Source: Seriola aureovittata
Lineage: Eukaryota; Chordata; Actinopteri; Carangiformes; Carangidae
Assembly: GCF_021018895.1 (NCBI RefSeq)
Contig: NC_079386.1
Span: forward strand, 1,507,501 to 1,571,500
Length of the DNA stretch: 64,000 nucleotides
Reading direction: 5' to 3'
Position numbers and translations under genes: made by a program. A model generated the notes under the pieces. That model worked only from the letters and a program-made list of their open reading frames with translations. It was not told the DNA's origin and did no database searches. Positions 1 through 11,497 of this stretch are shown one piece after another (the stretch's first letter is position 1; the number at the start of each line of letters is the position of its first letter).

Positions 1-2620
1 GCAAAAAACATCATAGTATAGTAAGGCAAAAAATATATCAAAAAGGACCATTGGACAGTAAAGCCCCAAACTAGGGATTGAACCCATGACCTTGCTAGTG
101 TGAGGCAGTAGTCCTGACCATTGTACCACAATACTTCTGCATCACAAGCTCATGGTATAGCATGATATCAAGGATATTTTAGCATACTAATCCATGATAT
201 ATCACAAAAGATTGTCCATTAGGCATAAAATGTCATGAAAACATAATTGTATAGTAAGACCTATCAAAAAACATCATAGTATAGGATGGCGCAATAATGT
301 CACAGTATATAAAAGCCTGAAACCAGGGTTTGAACCCTTGCCCTTCTCAGTGTGAGGGAATAGTCCTAACCATCCTACCACCATGCTGCTGCATTATGAA
401 AGCCTTGTATAGACAGGTATATAAAATATCAGTATACTACTCTGTGACATATAAAAAATCATAGTATTGTGAGGCATAAAATATTATAGTATAGTAAGGC
501 ATAAAAATGGAAAAACAATTCATCGTATACTGTGGTGTGAAAATATCAAAAAGCATCATAAGAGAGTAAAGCCCCAAACTAGGGTTTGAACCCATGACCT
601 TCTCAATGTGAAGCAACAATCTTAACCATTGTACCACGATGCTGCTGCATCACAACTTAATGGTATAGCAACATATTAAGAATATCTTAGCATACTAATC
701 CATGATATATCATAAAAGGTTATTGTCCATTAGGCATAGAATGTCATGAAAACATCATTGTATAGTAAGGCATAAAAATGTCAAAAAACATCATAGTATA
801 GGATGGCGCAAAAATGTCACAGCATATAAAAGCCTAAAAACAGGGTTTGAACCCTTGCCCTTCTCAGTGTGAGGCTATAGTCCTAACCATCGTACCACCA
901 TGCTGCTGGATCACTAACTCATTGTATAGCAAAATATATAAAGTATCAGTATACTACTAGTCTACTGAATAGTATACTAAGGCATAAAAATGTCAAAAAA
1001 CGTCATAGTATAGTCAGGCACAAAACGTCACAGTATAGTAAGGCAAACAAATTCCAAAAAAAGTCATATTATAGTAGAGCATAAAAATGTCAAAAAACGT
1101 CATAGTATAGTATGGCATAAAATGTCACAAAAACATATATAAAGGCATGAAAGGTCATAAAAACGTCACAGTATGGTAAGGCATTAAACGCCAAAAAACA
1201 TCACAGTATCTTACGGTATAAAAATGGCAACAAACATCATAGTATAGTAAGGCAAAAAATATATCAAAAAGGACCATTGGACAGTAAAGCCCCAAACCAG
1301 GGATTGAACCCATGACCTTGCTAGTGTGAGGCAGCAGTCCTGACCATTGTACCACAATACTTCTGCATCATAAGCTCATGGTATAGCATTATATTAAGGA
1401 TATTTTAGCATACTAATCCATGATATATCACAAAAGATTGTCCATTAGGCATAAAATGTCATGAAAACATAATTGTATAGTAAGACCTATCAAAAAACAT
1501 CATAGTATAGGATGGCGCAATAATGTCACAGTATATAAAAGCCTGAAACCAGGGCTTGAACCCTTGCCCTTCTCAGTGTGAGGGAATAGTCCTAACCATT
1601 CTACCACCATCCTGCTGCATTATGAAAGCCTTGTATAGAAAGGTATATAAAATATCAGTATACTACTCCGTGACATATCATAAAAAATCATAGTATTGTG
1701 AGGCATAAAATATTATAGTATAGTAAGGCATAAAAATGGAAAAACAATTCATCGTATACTGTGGTGTGAAAATATCAAAAAGCATCATAAGAGAGTAAAG
1801 CCCCAAACTAGGGTTTGAACCCATGACCTTCTCAATGTGAAGCAACAATCTTAACCATTGTACCACAATGCTGCTGCATCACAACTTAATGGTATAGCAA
1901 CATATTAAGAATATCTTAGCATACTAATCCATGATATATCATAAAAGGTTATTGTCCATTAGGCATAGAATGTCATGAAAACATCATTGTATAGTAAGGC
2001 ATAAAAATATCAAAAAACATCATAGTTTAGGATGGCGCAAAAATGTCACAGCATATAAAAGCCTAAAAACAGGGTTTGAACCCTTGCCCTTCTCAGTGTG
2101 AGGCTATAGTCCTAACCATCGTACCACCATGATGCTGGATCACTAACTCATTGTATAGCAAAGTATATAAAGTATCAGTATACTACTAGTATACTGAATA
2201 GTATAATAAGGCATAAAAATGTCAAAAAACACCATAGTATAGTCAGGCACAAAACGTCACAGTATAGTAAGGCAAACAAATTCCAAAAAAAGTCATATTA
2301 TAGTAGAGCATAAAAATGTAAAAAAAACGTCATAGTATAATAAGGCATAAAAATGGCAACAAACATCATAGTATAGTAAGGCAAAAAACATATCAAAAAG
2401 GACCATAGGACAGTAAAGCCCCAAATCAGGGATTGAACCCATGACCTTGCCAGTGTGAGGCAGTAGTCCTGACCATTGTACCACAATACTTCTACATCAC
2501 AAGCTCATGGTATAGCATGATATTAAGGATATTTTAGCATACGAATCCATGATATATCACAAAAGATTGTCCATTAGGCATAAAATGTCATGAAAACATA
2601 ATTGTATAGTAAGACATAGT
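1..2620 (-). repeat. Tandem satellite array with tRNA-Glu-like segments
   Basis: A higher-order tandem repeat of about 1,226 bp (1-1225, then 1226-2400, partly a third) made of smaller units. Nine tRNA-like segments read on the minus strand, at about 64-130, 316-382, 572-638, 833-900, 1289-1355, 1541-1608, 1801-1867, 2061-2128 and 2418-2484. Most are 252-261 bp apart; two gaps are longer (456 and 357 bp). Each has a good B box (GGTTCAATCCC or GGTTCAAACCC) and an A-box-like stretch. The 5' half (TGGTTAGGACT) and the CTCAC of the anticodon loop resemble tRNA-Glu(CUC). Between them lie short repeats of the type CATAGTATAGTAAGGCATAA. The acceptor stem does not pair well, so these are tRNA-derived satellite units, not functional tRNAs. 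The left edge of the array lies outside the window. Confidence 0.8.
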
Positions 2621-3506
2621 ATTTATTTAATTGAATCAGGTAGAAATTACTGTAATGTTACTCATGTGATTGTCAAACTACCCATCCATCCACCGGCACC
2701 ATGCGTTTGGCCTTTGGAACTACAGGGAAATCCTTCCTGTTCAAACATTGACATGGCAACAAAATAGTGTTCTGGGTATTTCTTTGTATGTGTCTGACAG
2801 TAGTCTGTTCTTTTCTTCTCCTGCTTCCTGTTTCTTGATTGGTTCCTTGCTTGCTATGTGCTTCAACCTGTTGGCAAATAAGTTCATTTTTGTTGAGCCA
2901 TTTGTGCCTCCATCCTTCAAATTTTACTAATTTTAAGAGGTACAATACCAATTATTTTTACAGAAAATAATTAGCCCCTGCTTGAATTCTCAATAAGTTT
3001 GACTCCTCATGTGCTTTCATAATTGGTAAATTAAGCAATGGGATCACTGAAAGAAGATTTTTTTGCTGTATTGACTAAATTAAATGAACAAACACAACAC
3101 ATGCTGAAAGCTGTAAAATCTACATACTTCTCTTTGTTGTCCAGTTTATTTGACCAGTTATGGTCAAAACGCAGTATTGCCAAATTTCTCCCTTTTTATA
3201 TCAGAGTCTTTTATATCAAGACATTTCTCAAAACCAGAATATGATCAGGGTGACTTTTGAACACTGGAAATAAATCATGTACTCATCCCGGCAGTAGCCC
3301 CCGTGGCACTCAAAAGTTCCCTGGAATTTTTTTGTTTCTAAATACAGCCTAGCAACCCAACCTAGTGCCTGGTGAACTAATCAGAAACAAGTGTAGAGCT
3401 ACTGCATGATTTGTCTTTGCAATTTTTATTTCCGGATTTTAATATCAAGTATCTTATTCTCTTTTGTAAATGTCTTAAAGTTGTGTCTGTGTGTTTATTT
3501 CCTCAG
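2621..3506. other. Gene-poor stretch before the MS4A-like exons
   Basis: About 0.9 kb with no recognisable exon. It is either intron or upstream sequence of the membrane protein gene that starts to be readable at 3507. Short open frames occur on both strands (for example 2670-2951) but none has bordering splice sites or a recognisable domain. The N-terminal exons of the next gene were looked for here and not found. Confidence 0.4.
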
Positions 3507-4926
3507 CTCAGAGCCTGTCTGGGGATGCAGATCGTGGCCTGTGGTGCCTCCCTCTTCAACATGATCTGCACTCTGGTTAAAATGGAAGAAATGCCCTCGT
3601 TCTGCTGGCATTATTACTATGACAACCTCACTCTTCATTACGGCGAAATCTGCCATAAAATTGAGGTGATCTATAAATGTGTCTTCTTATCAAAACAATG
3701 TTTTGCTAAGATTAGTAATGAAACTGTAGGTAGTGCTGGATTATATCATACTAACATTCAAAATTACCTTTTAAAAATTGTCCATTAAATTCTAAGTAAA
3801 TTGTGTTATTCTGACAGTTGTATATGTTTCACATCACATATTCTTAAAATTCAAAATGTTGCACTGATAGATATGATGACAAAAGAAAAATTGTCAATAA
3901 CTAATTTAAAGAGCACAAGATTAAAGCAGTTGAAGTGTCAGTAATTGACATGTGAAAGCGAGAGAGGGAGTGATGTGCTGAATATCAGCAGGGCAGTGAT
4001 TCTGTCGAAGTACGGGCCAAGTATATATTATTGTTATATATCATATATCATCATATATATTGTTATTATGATTTGTTTGTTCATTTCATCATGTATTTGG
4101 CTTGCCGACACAAGTAGTTGTGCAACTGGACTGGTACCCGTCTGTTGCTAAGCAACACACAAACATTTTCCTCACCTGCACACTGGCTTGTGCTGAAGTA
4201 TCCAGGCTTCTTCTCTTCATCATCTTCTGACAACCAGATATCATTTCATTCAAATGTTATTTCTGGAAATATTTTTCATCTTTGCAAAGTTTGTTACAAG
4301 CTAAAAATACAGGAGAAGAGGAAAATATGGAGCTTTAACATTTCAGTTGATGTGTAATCTACATTTGTAAATGTATCATGTTCAGCTGCTGTTTTGAGCA
4401 GCTTTATACAAGCACACTTCATATTTCTTTTCACATTTCCTTCATTGTTTATCTCTCTCTGTCTCTCTCTCTCTCCCAATCCGGCCCAGATATAATCTTT
4501 GTAAACCTTGTCCAACTTACAGAATACCCATTCCCACTTCTACGCTGAGGGTGTGGTCATCCAGGCGGCTCTTTTGGCCATTTCAGCCACTCTGGCCGCC
4601 TACTGCTGCAAGGTGGTCAACTGCTGCGCACCAGCCCCCAAAATAGTGAGTCTACACTGATGATTGCCATAGCAACTAAAGGTCCTCTCAGTAACAGGTT
4701 TTTAAAGGCCTGTTAAAGTCCAACCCAGCAGTGTTTCGAGAATTATTACATTAGCGCCCACAAAAATAAAAATCCTCACAAAGTTAAAATTACACGGTAA
4801 CTTGACTATTTTGTTACTTAAAATGAAATGTGTTCTTTCCTTGTTTCCTGTCCCTGTCAGCCGGTGATCACTGTACAAGCCCCCCCGTCCCGCAGTGAGG
4901 AGACAGCACAGAGGAGTCACACGTAA
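3507..4926 (+). CDS. MS4A/CD20-like four-pass membrane protein, last three coding exons (5' part not found)
   Basis: Three exons join in phase: 3507-3665 (53 codons), 4523-4645 (41 codons) and 4861-4926 (22 codons with TAA). All have AG acceptors (cctcag, ttacag, tgtcag) and GT donors (gtgatc, gtgagt). The product is the C-terminal 115 residues: a hydrophobic segment beginning LRACLGMQIVACGASLF, a loop with two cysteines and an N-glycosylation sequon (NLT), a second membrane segment VVIQAALLAISATLAAYCC, and a short polar tail ending in QRSHT. This matches TM3, extracellular loop, TM4 and cytoplasmic tail of the MS4A/TMEM176 type of four-pass proteins. The assignment rests on topology and local resemblance, so a related four-pass family is possible. 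TM1-TM2 exons should lie upstream of 3507; the satellite at 1-2620 may sit in an intron or just upstream. No function is claimed. Confidence 0.65.
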
Positions 4927-6359
4927 ACGCTACAAACTTAAAGCTGCACTAATCAATCATTTTAATGGATGAAATGAATGTGTAAATAGTGAATTTTGTT
5001 ACTTGTAGTATGAACACAAACAGAATTATCACCAACTCTGCAATTACCCTCAGATCTTTAGCCTCTTTTAAATGAGCTATTTGTAAGCTAAATAGCTAAC
5101 ATTAGCATTAGCAGCTGTTTACTTACCAGTCTACAAGTAACGTTGTGAGTTCAGCATGAGACTAGTTAACCCTAGTCTCTATCACGTCTTTTCTTCTACT
5201 GAAGTTAGCATGCTAACCAGCTAGCCCCGGCCTTATCATCCCATCTCATCACTTTCTTGGAGCATTTAGCCACTAAAGAGTCCGATATTTTACTCAGGAA
5301 TTGGTAAGGACCAAAGCAGGACTCCAAATCAATGCTAATGTTGCTCTGTGTTTTTTGAAAGTGTAAAACAAGCAACTGTTTGCTAATGCAAACTATTTTG
5401 TGATAATGTCAGTGTTGTGTTTACAGCTTGTTTTGCTGCCCCCAAGTGACAAAAAAAGTAGCTATTTGTATAATTGCACACTATGTATAATCATACTTTT
5501 TTTTTTTTAATGAGTTTTATATTTACTCATTCTATAATGTGAAATTTAATCATGGTCCATTGAGGCCACAAGAGGCAGTTACATGGTAAGAGAGTGAACA
5601 TCAGTAACACATGAATATCTGTCTAAGGTTTGCTAAAGTTAGCTAACATTAGCCATCATAAGCTACCGCACGTACCAGACCAGAGTTATGAGCCTTAGTT
5701 GTTGGGTTATGTTAGAAAACAATTTCTTCTTTTAAAGACACAGTCTCTCTGAAACACTGAGGAACATTACAGAGGGTCAATAATACAACAAATAAACTTT
5801 GTTTTAACATACGCTTACAACATTAATAACAAATAATGCAATAATGTTTTTCTGATAATATTTTTGTTCTGATTGATACTTTATTATAATCACTACCTAA
5901 ATGATGTTTCATGATGTCTCCTTTATCACAGCAAATACAACTATGGATAATAAAGAGTTGACATATGTAAAGGAGTTTTGAAGTTGTTGCTTTTCTTTGC
6001 TGGACTGTGTGACAAGATTGTCTATATATCAGTGATCATTACATGTGACAGGAAAAAGACAATACCAGTAACATTAACTAATTTGTTTCTACCAGTTGAA
6101 ATTTGTTGTTATACCTGATAAATTATTTCAATTTGAATCTGTTTTCTGAAACAAATTACTTACAGCTCTACTCCCAACAGGAAGAGAGGAAAATTCAGGA
6201 ACATCCACTCTGCTGGATCAGTGTCAGTTAGAAACACACCTGTATTTACTGTAACTACATAACTTGTTAAGCATATTTTGTTTTTTCTAAAGATTTAGTA
6301 GATATACATTGTTTTGCTTAATGTGACAGAACAGAATCAGCTGAGTAGTGTAAACCTGT

Positions 6360-6360
<1 letters not shown>
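4927..6360. other. Intergenic, degenerate dispersed fish repeat
   Basis: Between the convergent MS4A-like and slx1 genes. From about 4940 to 5480 the sequence (AAGCTGCACTAATCAATC, then repeated AGCTAACATTAGC stretches) resembles a common dispersed teleost repeat. An AATAAA lies near 5948 and could serve the upstream gene. No open frame with splice sites was seen. Confidence 0.35.

Positions 6361-6421
<61 letters not shown>
6361..6421. repeat. (CA)n microsatellite
   Basis: About 30 uninterrupted CA dinucleotides, 260 bp beyond the slx1 stop codon. Confidence 0.97.
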
Positions 6422-6424
<3 letters not shown>

Positions 6425-6682
6425 CAAATAATCTTGTTTTATTTTTCACTCAATTCATTCAAAAGTGTTTTTCCCCACAAATATTTAATACATTAAACAC
6501 ATACTTACACAGACATAGTTTTAAAAAAAATGCTTCATGATCAGATTTATAAAAATCAAACACAGCCAGAGGTCAGAGGTTGTATCCTGTGAGATGTTGG
6601 ACCATATTTCATTACACATAATCTACATCATTCTCTTGACAGCACCACAGATCATTAAAGTTGATTCTTGCAGACTCAGACT

Positions 6683-9600
6683 TCATAGCTGCAGCTCGTC
6701 TGCCCAGTGGTTCTGTGGAGGATCAGAGGACAAGTCAGAAAAAACTACATTCACCTGTCATACATGTTGTTCATCTGTCACGGTTCAGGTTTTAGTACAG
6801 AAGGTAATGGAGGATATGACATGAAGATAAACCTCCTGACTGGAAAGGAAGAGACACTGACTGGTGATATTTGATGATACCTGCTAATATCCAGCATATG
6901 GAGCAGTGAAATGATACATGTGTCTTTTCTCTCTACACACAAAGACAAATACACTTAGACTAAATCGTCCTGTGACTCACTTGGGATGCAGATGGTGTGA
7001 TCTCCTCTAGGTCTCCGAAGCAGCCGTGTTTATGACGGATGAGACTTCCCCACAGCACCGAGCGACGACAGGCCGGACATTCTCCCTCCACAGGCAGGAG
7101 GTGGGTCGGCTCTGACTTCAGGAAGCGTTTGGCGAGGCAGATCACATGACTGCTCATTCCACAGGACGGGTGGAAACAGCTCAGCTTTTCTGATACCTGA
7201 AAAAAAAAACGAGAGACAAAGATGTAGCAGCCAATCAGTCAATCAGCCAACCGACCAACTGACCGACTGACCGACTGAGTGTCTGACCAACCATCCAACC
7301 AGGATGTGATTTTAACGAAATAAAGCTAATCTGATATTTGGTCAATTCTAGTTCCAGACCAAGGAACATAAGCTCAGAGCCGGTTGAAGGTCAGAACTAG
7401 TTTTCTGTCAGACCACATCAGAAACAGCCACACTGGATTGTCATTTAAAAATGAGGATCAGGATCAGTCTCTCCAGGAAGACAGAGAGGAAGACCGATGG
7501 CTCCTTTCTCCTGCACAGCTCAGCTGACCAAGTGGCTGTTGGCTATTGGGTCTTCTGTTTTGTAAAGTTACAGAAAACCACAAACCTAACTGATGTCAGA
7601 AAGATTTGGGAGAGGGGATTTCTGAAGCTCTCTCACCATCCAACAAGACGTTTGGAAGGAGTATAAAGCCTCTGGCATTATTTGGCCTCCTACCAGAGAG
7701 TATATGTGGCAGTGAGTGATCCAGGTTGACAGATGAGGGGGGTGCAATAATTTTTTAACTGTGAACTATAAAGAAAATGAAATCTGTTACAAAGTGAAGT
7801 GAGCTTTGATATTGTGTTTTGTTGTATCTGACCTTCTGATACTCAGCGATATTGTGGATGGACTGTATCAAGATATTAACTGTGTAGTATATATAGTATA
7901 AATAATTCTGGATTATTGGGGCAGATACTGATATTTGGGAGTTTAAAAAGATCCAATAACTGGCTAATGGTAATTTTTTTAAACATAAACAAACACTATA
8001 GAGTTCCCTTAGATAGAACTATGACCACGATAAATGCTGAGCAGGACATTTTCAGTGTAAAAACCAACTTGCCTTTTTCTACAGCAGCTCAAACCTACTC
8101 TGGCATTTGTTGTTACTTATCTGCCGACATCTACACTGACACTACAGTAATCTAACATCTATCAACTGCATCTCACAACCTGCTCTATACTGCTGTTGAT
8201 CAAGAAATAGTTGCAGCACATAATTCCCCCTAACATAGATTTTACATTACATTTTGTTTTTGCTCAGATAAAAGTATTTTTTGAACCACTTCTTTAATAA
8301 AAAAAAAAAAAACAGTATCATCAAATTTTGACACAGAACTGAACGAAGTCTCTTCAGGGTCTTTACCTTGACTGAGCCTCTACAGAGAAAACACCTGGAT
8401 GCCGCCTCTGCCTCCGCCTGCTCCTGCTCCTCCTCCTCCTCTCCTGCAGTCTGCAGCAGCCTCGTCTTCTTGGCTCTCACACTGCCAAACGCGATGGGGA
8501 TGTGCAGGGGGGGCTGCAGACCGGGCTCAAAGTCCATCCTGTACTCCTGTTTGAGCCAGCGCGCCGTCAGCGGCAGTCTGTTCCACGGCGCCGCCCGCAG
8601 CATGTTGGAGAGGACGCGCCAGTGGAACTGCAGGCTCGACTCTTTCCTGGAGCGCCGAGAGACGTGGGAGAGTCGCCTGGAGGAGTGAGGGTGTTGCCAC
8701 GCCCACTCAAACTGACACAGAAATACCATGATGAGTTAGAGTTTATATGGATTATCATGTAATATATAAGTCTGGTGCTTTAGACTCAAAATTAAAGAAG
8801 GGCCCACAGATGCCCTTTATTTAGCCCCCTGACTTCTTCAGGTAAGCTGATCTAGAGCCTAAAAAGAAACCCTGTTCAGCAGCTGATCTCTTGTTTGTAA
8901 TGTAGACTGCAAAATAACTGATATAATTAAAACCTTTTCTTTTCATTCCCCGCACCAGAAAGTTAGTGAAACTGAAACTAACCTGTGAATGACATTTAGC
9001 TGCTTATTGTAGATTTAAAACTCATCAGTATTACATTTATAGAATAGGAGTGAAAAGATGCTAAAAACTGCTGATCTGTTCTTGCTATTATACATCAGTA
9101 ACCATCTGCCCACTCCATGCAGGAGCTGGGAACCAGTGGCCGAGGCAGGAGAAAACTCCAGTGTCTGTTTCTGTAGTATCTGCTAGTGGTGTGCGGATCA
9201 ATACTGAAATATTGATACTTCTGATTCCAAACATTTCTGTTCTAGGATCGATTCTCACAAGATCGATACGTCAACTCAATAATTTGGGGTAAATGTGTCT
9301 AATCATCAACAGGGACACGTAAGAAAGTAACACTATCACTCTAAATAATACCTAGTTGATAGGAACTTCTACCACCTGTCATAGTCATATGAACTACAGC
9401 TCTATAAATACATGAGCCAATCAACAGAGTGATGACAGTGATGATGGCCGAATGCAAACAAAGTCCTGTGTGGAACTTCTTTAGACAAATAATGTGAATC
9501 TGGAATGTATTGTAAAAAGGTTGAGGCAAGCAATTTCAAGGGGGCCTGATTCAGATGCTGAAATGTCAATTAAAATGCAACTTTTAAGTTTCTTGGTCTG

Positions 9601-10624
9601 TACGACATCTTCTTTTGACCTTTTGACGTATTTTTCTTTATTACTGAAGAATAAGAAAGAGGAGTTTGATGTCTTATTTGAAATGATTATAGCCTACTTA
9701 TTATTTCCCTTCTCTGAACATATTAAGTTTTTGTACAAAGTAACGGTATCGGATCGGAAAGGAAATCAGTAGTACCACACAGTATCTCTAGTATCTGCTG
9801 AGCGTTTTATGTTTATTTATTTCTGCCGTAGGACATCACTGCAGTTAAACATTCAGATAAAATCAATTATGTTTTGTTTCTCCAATTAATTAACTTGTGT
9901 TCTCTTGAGCACCAAATTAAATGGATCAACACTTTAGGCCAACCAATACAGGATATTTGAATCCCATACCAATACTGACTTTTTTTTTTTAATATTGGCT
10001 GATATTTATTTTCTTTACACAATCATAACACATTTGATATGTTTCTCTTCATTTTTTACCAAGAAATGTATCAGACTAAATATTTTACAAACTACTCTTT
10101 ACTGGACAAGCTCTAGAGAAGTGACAATGTTTCCTGAGCTCCTGAAACAGCTCCCAGGTTGGAAACAGGCTTGTGGAGTTCAAAAGTACCCGTTGTGGTC
10201 TAAATGTGGTCTCAGTAACTTTTACACCATAAGAACAGAAACGTCATGCAAATACCGATGCCAAAATAAAATAAACTGTCCCTCTGCCATTTCAAAAGCC
10301 TCTCACAGATACTTACCCTCAGGGCAGCAATGTCAGAGGGAAAGCCGTGTATAATGAGGACCATCTCCCTAATCGAAGAAAATGAATATATGCATTAATG
10401 ATTTAGTGATTCCACAGAGTCCATCATGTAGTGTGGTACAGCAGATCATACCACGGTCCTCTTCCACTGGTCCTCTTGGCTCCCCCTCTGTGCCGGCCAG
10501 CGTTGTGTTGTCCGATCCGCCGCTCCGGGTTCACCGTGAAGCCGATGTAGATGCGGCCTTTGAATTTAGGATTGATGCAGTAAAGCATGTACACACCGAA
10601 GAAGCTCTCTACCTCAACCACCAT
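6683..10624 (-). CDS. slx1: SLX1 structure-specific endonuclease catalytic subunit
   Basis: Five exons on the minus strand: 10452-10624, 10317-10368, 8367-8711, 6981-7196 and 6683-6712; phases close to 271 aa. Residues 8-90 form the GIY-YIG nuclease domain (GVYMLYC, then [18 protein letters not shown], with the catalytic glutamate in FEWAWQH encoded at the start of exon 3). Residues about 190-250 form the C-terminal zinc-binding (SLX1-type RING/PHD-like) domain, with CFLC, CFHPSC, HVIC and CPAC ligands. An acidic linker rich in Glu and Ala lies between them. The last exon encodes only NHWADELQL, matching the HWxDxL tail of human SLX1. In the family, SLX1 with the SLX4 scaffold cuts Holliday junctions, flaps and replication forks in the nucleus. 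Start chosen at 10624 because it directly precedes the conserved FFGVY. It lies head to head with bola2, as in human 16p11.2. Confidence 0.95.
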
Positions 10625-11497
10625 TGTGGAAGAAAATAAGCAAAGTATTATTAATTTATTTTTATTTAACGGCTACGCACTACCCATGGCTACATAGGAG
10701 GCGGCTAAGTTAGCTTAGCTACTATAGCCATAAACGAGCCTACAGAAAAAATATTTGTAAAATAGCAGCCAATTGAATTGTGGAAATAACTCCATTATCG
10801 CCGCAATATTAATTATATTATTTGCTCAAAGACTAATGCTTTAGTGTTAAATATTTTCATAACGAGACAACCACGGTTGACTTCCTGTACGTGCCTGCAT
10901 GTAAACAGTGTGTCGTAGTAGTCCACGAAGCTGCCTGATTAGATATGTTTTAAAATGATTGAATGTGTCTCACTGCGAAGCTAATGAACAGCTACATCAT
11001 ATACAACAACTAATTAATAGTCGTACATATTAAAATTTATTAACTCGAAGGATATATTTTTGCTTACACGAATCACTATAAACATTTATTTTGTCGTTAT
11101 ATTAGGACCCCTAATATTATGATTCGCTGCTTTGAAAAATGTATACCGCACCTGATTGGTCCTGGCTGTCATTGCCGTAATGCAATTGGACATTTCTTCC
11201 GTCACTTATGTAGTCAGTGACGCCCACCCCTTCACACACGGTGTGTGGAATTAGAGGGAACACCGTAACATAATCAACTTTGGTAATAGAAAAATCTAAA
11301 TTTAATTTTACAACTGTGCTGTAGCTGTTTGTTCAAAGAAATATAGACATTTTAAAGTTCAAGAATCCTATAGCACTTCCGGTGTCAGCCTGTCTCTCTC
11401 TCTCTCTCTCCCCCTCTCTCTCAGACTCTTGAAATCTATGAATTAGCTCGCTGTCTGTGTTACCAACGTTAACGTTACTGCCTTTGTTTATGCAGAT
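10625..11497. promoter_or_regulatory. Shared 5' region of slx1 (-) and bola2 (+)
   Basis: The two start codons are 873 bp apart and diverge, so this interval must hold both promoters. It contains ATTGG (inverted CCAAT) near 11153 and an ETS/GABPA-type motif at 11373. No TATA box is placed with confidence. Bidirectional use is inferred from the arrangement. Confidence 0.55.
11373..11384 (-). promoter_or_regulatory. ETS/GABP-type site upstream of bola2
   Basis: GCACTTCCGGTG reads CACCGGAAGTGC on the minus strand, the consensus for GABPA and related ETS factors. It lies about 115 bp before the bola2 start, a usual place for housekeeping promoters. Binding is not shown by the sequence. Confidence 0.45.

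Noticed and set aside
64..2484. Nine functional tRNA-Glu genes
   Set aside because: The A and B boxes are recognisable but acceptor and other stems do not pair well, and the segments sit in a tandem satellite, so they are treated as tRNA-derived repeats.
437..2486. Minus-strand open frames (about 60 aa) repeated in the satellite
   Set aside because: They recur because the DNA repeats; there is no family match, splice site or codon bias.
2670..2951. Open frames of 86-92 aa on both strands, one with a hydrophobic stretch
   Set aside because: Considered as the missing TM1-TM2 exon of the MS4A-like gene, but there is no suitable donor or acceptor and no convincing alignment.
6358..6540. Poly-(TH) open frame
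   Set aside because: Translation of a CA microsatellite. The same applies to frames at 13597, 15305, 22160, 22206, 27674 and 50300.
9190..9775. A gene or a complete transposon in slx1 intron 2
   Set aside because: GATCGATACG and GGTATCGGATCGG stretches look like a common degenerate fish repeat, but matching ends could not be paired, and the frame at 9494-9772 has no product.
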